10,273 bases of DNA, from contig CAZFZQ010000028.1 in assembly GCA_964522845.1 (NCBI GenBank), positions 1 through 10,273 on the forward strand, given 5' to 3'. Source of the DNA: CAZFZQ01 sp964522845 (GTDB lineage Bacteria; Patescibacteriota; Patescibacteriia; GCA-002772895). Positions 6,471 to 10,273 of the stretch are shown here, piece by piece. Positions within the stretch are counted from its first letter, which is position 1. Each line of letters begins with the position of its first letter. The notes beneath the pieces are model-generated. The model was given only the letters and a program-made list of their open reading frames with translations, had not been told where the DNA came from and made no database searches. Position numbers and translations under genes: made by a program.

Positions 6471-7181
6471 ATGTCAAAGAAAATGGAGTTGAACCAGTTC
6501 GTTGAGCTGTCTGCGGCTGTTCTACGATCTTTGCCGCGGGAGATGGATGTCGACACCGCCCAGGAATGGATCGAGAATCAGGCCGCTCTGGCCAAGGTTC
6601 TGCGCGAGGCGCTCGTTCCTCAGGATGCCGCCTCGGCTACCAACTGGCACAGCGAGTGGACGAGATTCTACTCAGAGGTCTTCGGCCTTGCCGTGGATCT
6701 CTCCCGCGTCGTGATTCCGGATGAGTTGCCCGGCTTCGGCTGGGTGGTCATGGTTGCCGACGGGCTCGTTCTGAACCGGGTGTGGGCCAAGTGCAAGGAG
6801 ATGTTCCCGTCGTATTCCTACCTCGGGGACGACCTGGACGAGGCCGTGCCAACAAACGACCGCACCGCCGAGGTGGCCTACGCCAAACGCTTCCGCGACC
6901 GAGTGGAAGCCGACGAGGAGCTGAAAAACCTCTCGGCCAACCAGCTCAAGAAGAAACGTGTCCAGAGCATCACGCTCTTGGAACGGCTCCTGCTCGAGCT
7001 GTGGTACTTCTGGAAGACGGGTGGCAAGCACCTGGACGTCCAGAACTTCACACTCTGCGCGGGTTCGCGCAGCTCCTCTGGCTTCGTTCCGGATGTCTAC
7101 TGGCACCACGGCAGGCTCAAGGTCAGCTTCTGCAATCCCGACGATCGCCACGACTACCTCCGGGCTCGCGCCGCAGTTTAG
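6471..7181 (+). CDS. DGR target protein with C-terminal variable region
   Basis: This 236-aa protein is diversified by the retroelement. Its last 40 residues (A197-V236) are encoded by the variable repeat and correspond to a compact ligand-binding segment of the kind that adopts a C-type-lectin-like fold in known DGR targets. The N-terminal 190 residues are probably helical and charged (FVELSAAVLRSL, QEWIENQAALAKVLREAL, RFRDRVEADEELKNLSANQL). From memory, similar sequences occur in other CPR genomes. No signal peptide or membrane segment is visible, so it is predicted cytoplasmic unless a non-classical route exists. The gene is clearly more GC-rich than its neighbours and has a consensus promoter and a strong Shine-Dalgarno, suggesting high expression and possibly separate ancestry. 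What it binds is unknown. Confidence 0.92.
   Translation: MSKKMELNQFVELSAAVLRSLPREMDVDTAQEWIENQAALAKVLREALVPQDAASATNWHSEWTRFYSEVFGLAVDLSRVVIPDELPGFGWVVMVADGLVLNRVWAKCKEMFPSYSYLGDDLDEAVPTNDRTAEVAYAKRFRDRVEADEELKNLSANQLKKKRVQSITLLERLLLELWYFWKTGGKHLDVQNFTLCAGSRSSSGFVPDVYWHHGRLKVSFCNPDDRHDYLRARAAV
7059..7179 (+). repeat. Variable repeat (VR) of the DGR
   Basis: These 121 bases align without gaps to 7450-7570. There are 19 mismatches, every one where the template has A: nine A to G, five A to T, five A to C. All 85 non-A template positions are unchanged. The changes alter 17 codons (residues 201, 203, 205, 208, 212-215, 219-221, 225-227, 229, 232, 235). VR ends one base into the stop codon. Confidence 0.98.
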
Positions 7182-7239
7182 CCCTTTGCCCCTTCTCCTT
7201 TAACCCTTTGGTTTTTTCCCCTGTTCCTTCCCCGCCTAC

Positions 7240-7269
7240 GCTCCGAGAGACCTCTTGGAGCTTTTTTTT
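7240..7269 (+). terminator. Terminator of the target gene
   Basis: The 9-bp stem gctccgaga/tcttggagc (7240-7261, one G.T pair) has a 4-nt loop (gacc) and is followed by eight T, 58 bases after the stop codon. DGRs often have a short tetraloop hairpin just after VR that aids retrohoming, so this stem may serve both roles. Confidence 0.8.
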
Positions 7270-7449
7270 CCGGCAAATTTTAGATATAATATTTATGGCT
7301 GTAAAATTGGTTCCAAATATATTGGAATAACAATTTGCCATCAACTTGAAACTGCTTAACCGATTTCAAACAGCGCCCCAAGTACCGGGGGATTAACACA
7401 GAGAGCTTTGCAAAAAGCCGTCGGTGATATCGGATGGAATCGGTTAATA
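7270..7449 (+). other. Upstream part of the template RNA region, no gene
   Basis: No protein is supported. A TATAAT at 7285-7290 could be the -10 box for the template RNA, but it lacks a recognisable -35. Small inverted repeats occur: ttccaa/ttggaa (about 7311-7327) and ttgaaa/tttcaa (about 7345-7370). They may belong to the structured template RNA leader. Confidence 0.4.
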
Positions 7450-7570
7450 GCGGGTTCGCGCAACTCCAATGGCAACGTTCCGAATGTCTACTGGAACAAC
7501 GACAAGCTCAAGGTCAACTACTACAATCCCGACAATCACAACGACAACCTCCGGACTCGCGCCGAAGTTT
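7450..7570 (+). ncRNA. Template repeat (TR) of the DGR
   Basis: This non-coding template lies 391 bases downstream of VR in the same orientation. It would be transcribed and copied by the reverse transcriptase with errors at A. It is rich in AAC/AAT codons at the VR-homologous sites (36 A in 121 bases), typical of templates tuned for wide amino-acid variation. Homology breaks sharply at 7571. A bidirectional terminator follows within a few bases. Confidence 0.97.
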
Positions 7571-7572
7571 CA

Positions 7573-7604
7573 AAAAAGGAGCCCTACAAAGGTTCCTTTT
7601 TCTC
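7573..7604. terminator. Bidirectional terminator between TR and avd
   Basis: The stem aaggagcc with ggttcctt (about 7577-7598, one G.T pair) is preceded by an A run and followed by a T run, so it can end transcription from either side. The avd stop codon (7584-7586 on the minus strand) lies within it. TR and avd are therefore convergent units sharing one terminator. Confidence 0.75.
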
Positions 7605-7968
7605 CAGATATTTTATCCAGCCGGATGTCATTTTTGAAATTTCTTGCAGTTTTTCCTGCCAAAGAAGGTAAACATTGTTTTGTATGATTCCGATTTCCAT
7701 TTCCAGCCGCACTAATTGTTTTGTAAATTCTATTTCAATCCGCAATTTTTCCGCGAGCGGTAATTTTCTATTTTTTTCCGCGAGCGCGGCTTTTATTGAA
7801 AGATGAAAAGACGAAAGACAGGATTGTTCGGTTTTCGCGCGGATGCCCAGTTTGTCGGCTTTGTTTAATTTCTTGCTATCCGTATAAATAATTTTGTATA
7901 ACTCTGAAATTTTATGGACAATGGAAGAATGGATAACGTCGGGGGGGGGGGTGATTAAAAGAAGTCAT
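7584..7968 (-). CDS. avd: Avd-like DGR accessory protein (four-helix bundle), apparent frameshift in a G tract
   Basis: Avd is a small pentameric helical protein that binds the reverse transcriptase and template RNA and is needed for mutagenic retrohoming. Reading the minus strand from 7940 to the stop at 7584-7586 gives a continuous frame with ISELYKIIY, LAEKLRIEIEFTKQLVRLEM and, near the end, LLWQEKLQEISKMTSGWIKY. The last resembles the LLSEKLQEIGRMLGGWIRSL pattern I remember in Avd-like proteins. No ATG, GTG or TTG precedes in that frame. An ATG at 7966-7968 would be in frame if the tract at 7941-7951 had 10 G instead of 11, giving 127 aa beginning MTSFNHPPPDVIHSS. So the gene is frameshifted, phase-variable or miscounted. 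Unusually it is antisense to TR and the reverse transcriptase, overlapping the latter's 5' end by 18 bases. Confidence 0.75.
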
Positions 7969-8979
7969 ATTTTTGATAAAATTATTTCTTTGGAAAATTT
8001 ATTTTTTGCATGGCGGGAATTTAAGCGCGGCAAATTGAAGAAGCCCGGAGTGCAAGAATTTAATTTTAATTTGGAAAATAATTTGTTTGCCCTTCGCGAC
8101 GACCTGAAAAACAAAGCTTATCAGCCGGATAAATATGTTTTCTTTTATGTCCGCGACCCGAAGCTTCGGCCGATACATAAGGCAACGGTAAAAGATAGGG
8201 TTGTTTTTCAAGCGGTATTTAGAATATTGTACCAGATATTTGATAGAAAATTAATATACGATACATATTCCTGCCGCTTTGGAAAAGGCACGCATAGCGG
8301 CGTCCGGCGACTGGAAGATTTTTTAAGAAAAGCGAGCGGCAATTATCATCGTTCTGTTTTTGCGCTAAAATGCGATGTGCGGCAATTTTTTTACAGCATT
8401 GACCACGGCATTTTAAAAAACTTAATACAAAAAGAGATTAGCGACGAGGACGCTTTGGATTTAATATCAAAAATTATTGATAGTTTTTGTACGCGGCAGG
8501 GTTTGGGTCTGCCGCTCGGTAATGTTACGAGCCAACTTTTTGCCAATATTTATTTGAACGAACTGGACCAATACGTAAAACATATTTTGAAAGAAAAATA
8601 CTATTTAAGATATTGCGATGATTTTATTATTGCAAGTTTGGATCGGAAATATTTGACGGATTTGGTGCCGAAGATTGAAACTTTTCTGCGGGATCGTTTA
8701 CGATTAGCCCTGCATCCGAGAAAAGTTGAGATTAGAAAAATATTGCAAGGCGTTGATTTTTTAGGATATGTTGTATTGCCGTATTATAGAGTGCTTAGGA
8801 CTAAAACAAAGCGGCGGATATTTTCTAAAATAGATAAAAAAGCGGCGGAGTGCAAGGGTGGCTTATTGGACAAGCACTCGCTAAAACAGAGCGTTCAATC
8901 ATATTTAGGCGTACTGAAACATTGCAAGGGGTATAATTTAGGGGAAAAAATGATGAAAATTGTTGAATCAATAAAATAA
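7951..8979 (+). CDS. DGR reverse transcriptase
   Basis: The enzyme copies the template RNA with adenine-specific errors. From the GTG at 7951 it is 342 aa. Motifs are an N-terminal DGR signature around FDKIISLENLFFAWREFKRG, KDRVVFQAV, the catalytic D142 in KCDVRQFFYSID, LPLGNVTSQ (187-195), which is the DGR form of motif 4 rather than the SQG form of group II introns, and YCDD (221-224) with the remaining catalytic aspartates. QGVDFLGYVVLPYYRVLR follows, with a short basic thumb. No maturase, RNase H or endonuclease domain is present. I prefer GTG 7951 because upstream TTG 7894 and ATG 7921 read through the 11-G tract and add residues the family lacks. No terminator is seen after it. Confidence 0.95.
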   Translation: MIKRSHIFDKIISLENLFFAWREFKRGKLKKPGVQEFNFNLENNLFALRDDLKNKAYQPDKYVFFYVRDPKLRPIHKATVKDRVVFQAVFRILYQIFDRKLIYDTYSCRFGKGTHSGVRRLEDFLRKASGNYHRSVFALKCDVRQFFYSIDHGILKNLIQKEISDEDALDLISKIIDSFCTRQGLGLPLGNVTSQLFANIYLNELDQYVKHILKEKYYLRYCDDFIIASLDRKYLTDLVPKIETFLRDRLRLALHPRKVEIRKILQGVDFLGYVVLPYYRVLRTKTKRRIFSKIDKKAAECKGGLLDKHSLKQSVQSYLGVLKHCKGYNLGEKMMKIVESIK

Positions 8980-8999
8980 AGATATGGGTAGTGGGAATT

Positions 9000-9028
9000 T
9001 TGACCATCGCCTTAAAATCAGTTAAGAT
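9000..9028 (+). promoter_or_regulatory. Candidate promoter of the endonuclease Q gene, leaderless
   Basis: TTGACC (9000-9005) and taagat (9023-9028) are 17 nt apart. The start codon at 9037 lies about where transcription would begin, and no Shine-Dalgarno is present, so a leaderless mRNA is likely. Confidence 0.5.
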
Positions 9029-9036
9029 GAACTCAT

Positions 9037-10273
9037 ATGAAATACGTCGCCGACTTGCACATCCATTCAAAATATTCCCGCAGCTGTTCAAAAGATTTGA
9101 CCCCGGAAAATATCGCCAAATGGTGCGAGATAAAAGGCATTGATATCGTGTCCACGGCGGATTTTACCCATCCGCAATGGTTTGCGGAATTGCAAAAAAG
9201 TTTGGAACCGGCCGAGCCGGGGTTATACAAATTGAGAGATTGCCACGCCGTCGGAACGGCTCGCAATGACAGTGGAAAAGTGAGGTTTTTAGTTTCCACG
9301 GAATTATCCTGCATCTACCGGCGCGGTGATAAATGCCGGCGCGTTCACCTTTGCGTTTGGATGCCGAGTTTGGAATCGGCGGAAAAATTTACCAGAAAAA
9401 TTGAAGATGCGGGCGGGAACGTGCGTTCCGATGGCCGGCCGATTTTAGGCATGGACAGCGAAGAAATTTTGAAAATGGCGTTGGAAACGGACGAGGATGC
9501 CGTGGTCATCCCCGCGCACGCCTGGACGCCGTGGTTTTCGGTTTTTGGATCGTTTTCCGGATTTGATTCTTTGGAAGAATGTTTTGGAAAAAATACAAAA
9601 CATATTTTTGCGATTGAAACGGGGCTGTCTTCCGATCCGGCCATGAATTGGCGTTTGTCCGCGCTGGACAATATCACTTTGATTTCCAATTCCGACGCGC
9701 ACAGTTTGGAAAAATTGGGGCGCGAGGCCAATGTTTTTTCTTTTTCTTCCGCGCCCGACTATCATAAAATCGTGAAAGCCGTAAAGAGCAGAAAGAATTT
9801 TTTGCACACCATAGAATTTTTTCCGGAAGAAGGAAAATATCATTTGGACGGGCACATGGATTGCGAGGTACGGCTCACGCCTGAGGAAACAAAGAAAAAT
9901 AATTTTTTATGCCCAAAGTGCAAAAAGCCCGTGACGGTCGGCGTGATGCATCGCGTCGACAAGTTGGCGGACCGATCCTTCGCTAAAGCTTCGGACGGCG
10001 GGTCAAAAATTCCGTTCAAATCCATAGTTCCGTTGCAAGAAATTGTGGCTGAATGTTTCGGCCAGGGAGTAAAAACAAAAAAAGTCACGGAAACTTATTG
10101 GAAATTGATAAAAGAATGCGGAACGGAATTTGATATTTTGCTGGAAGTGCCGATTCTAAAAATCACGCAATGCGCGGGCGAACTGGTTGGGACCGCGATT
10201 GATAAAATGCGGCGCGGCGATATTTATATCGCGCCGGGTTACGACGGTGAATTCGGCATGGTAAAAATTTTCA
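9037..10273 (+). CDS. Endonuclease Q-like PHP-domain DNA repair enzyme, 3' end cut by window
   Basis: Endonuclease Q nicks DNA 5' of deaminated bases such as uracil and hypoxanthine; it is known from Thermococcales and some Bacillus. The open frame runs 412 codons to the window edge without a stop. Seen are the N-terminal PHP motif DLHIHSKYSRSCSKDLT (6-22), STELSCIY, SDGRPILGMDSEE, IPAHAWTPWFSVFGSFSGFD (H161), AIETGLSSDPAMNWRLSALD, SNSDAH (217-222), a CPKC metal site (C292, C295), PFKSIVPLQEI, and a C-terminal APGYDGEFGMVKI. Known members have roughly 400-425 residues, so only a few residues are probably missing. Two in-frame inserts look repeat-derived: residues 67-79 (RDCHAVGTARNDS) and a SFAKASDGGSK segment after LADR. 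Both precede or follow conserved blocks without breaking them. Confidence 0.88.
   Translation, partial: MKYVADLHIHSKYSRSCSKDLTPENIAKWCEIKGIDIVSTADFTHPQWFAELQKSLEPAEPGLYKLRDCHAVGTARNDSGKVRFLVSTELSCIYRRGDKCRRVHLCVWMPSLESAEKFTRKIEDAGGNVRSDGRPILGMDSEEILKMALETDEDAVVIPAHAWTPWFSVFGSFSGFDSLEECFGKNTKHIFAIETGLSSDPAMNWRLSALDNITLISNSDAHSLEKLGREANVFSFSSAPDYHKIVKAVKSRKNFLHTIEFFPEEGKYHLDGHMDCEVRLTPEETKKNNFLCPKCKKPVTVGVMHRVDKLADRSFAKASDGGSKIPFKSIVPLQEIVAECFGQGVKTKKVTETYWKLIKECGTEFDILLEVPILKITQCAGELVGTAIDKMRRGDIYIAPGYDGEFGMVKIF
9236..9271 (+). repeat. Half copy of the palindromic repeat, inside the endonuclease Q gene
   Basis: It matches 31 of 36 bases of 4385-4420. Two of the five differences are paired: gcca...tggc in one copy is gccg...cggc in the other, so the hairpin is kept. 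Here it is translated in frame as RDCHAVGTARNDS. Confidence 0.85.

Noticed and set aside
6672..7151. 159-aa minus-strand frame opposite the target gene
   Set aside because: It is a shadow created by the high GC third positions of the target gene.
7408..7671. Open frame starting at TTG across the template repeat
   Set aside because: It is the target reading frame mirrored in TR. It has a poor start, runs into sequence antisense to avd and lacks a conserved product; the region is non-coding template.
7894..7950. Longer reverse transcriptase starts at TTG 7894 or ATG 7921
   Set aside because: They cross the 11-G tract, add WITSGGG-type residues not expected in the family, and overlap the antisense avd coding region.
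7951..8979. Group II intron reverse transcriptase or retron
   Set aside because: The motif LPLGNVTSQ, absence of a maturase domain and the VR/TR pair identify a DGR enzyme; no msr/msd structure is seen.

Overview
The window looks like chromosomal DNA from a Candidate Phyla Radiation (Patescibacteria) bacterium, most likely a parcubacterium. The evidence is a 23S rRNA gene broken up by self-splicing introns, a nearly absent L1 stalk, AT-rich single-copy housekeeping genes, dispersed palindromic repeats and a diversity-generating retroelement (DGR). The lineage is an inference; no 16S rRNA is present to test it.

Bases 1-3405 hold the 3' half of a 23S rRNA gene on the + strand. It is split by five group I introns after E. 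coli-equivalent positions U1923, U1951, U2262, U2500 and U2596. Each has a U.G wobble at the 5' splice site, an internal guide sequence that pairs with the upstream exon, and a terminal G. Intron 1 encodes a LAGLIDADG endonuclease. Intron 3 carries a small unknown ORF in the same loop (P6). Bases 3400-3920 hold an intact 5S rRNA gene. On either side lie the 5' and 3' halves of a second 5S whose helices I, II and probably III pair with each other, although the intact gene sits between them.

Bases 3941-4296 contain a structured palindrome, a 68-aa unknown gene and its terminator. A genomic palindromic repeat then leads into a two-gene operon with a 4-base overlap: a YvcK/CofD-like protein and a GlmU-type nucleotidyltransferase. 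Both relate to UDP-GlcNAc and cell-wall precursors.

Bases 6364-8979 form a DGR. A consensus sigma70-type promoter drives a GC-rich 236-aa target protein that ends in a variable repeat (VR). A template repeat (TR) follows 391 bases downstream. All 19 VR/TR differences fall at template adenines (19 of 36 A changed, 0 of 85 non-A changed). Next come an Avd-like accessory gene on the opposite strand, missed by simple ORF calling because of an 11-G tract, and a DGR reverse transcriptase. In the inferred cycle, TR RNA is reverse transcribed with adenine-specific errors and the cDNA replaces VR, varying up to about 20 surface residues of the target.

Bases 9037 to the end carry most of an endonuclease Q-like PHP-domain DNA repair gene, interrupted in frame by half of the same palindromic repeat found upstream of yvcK.
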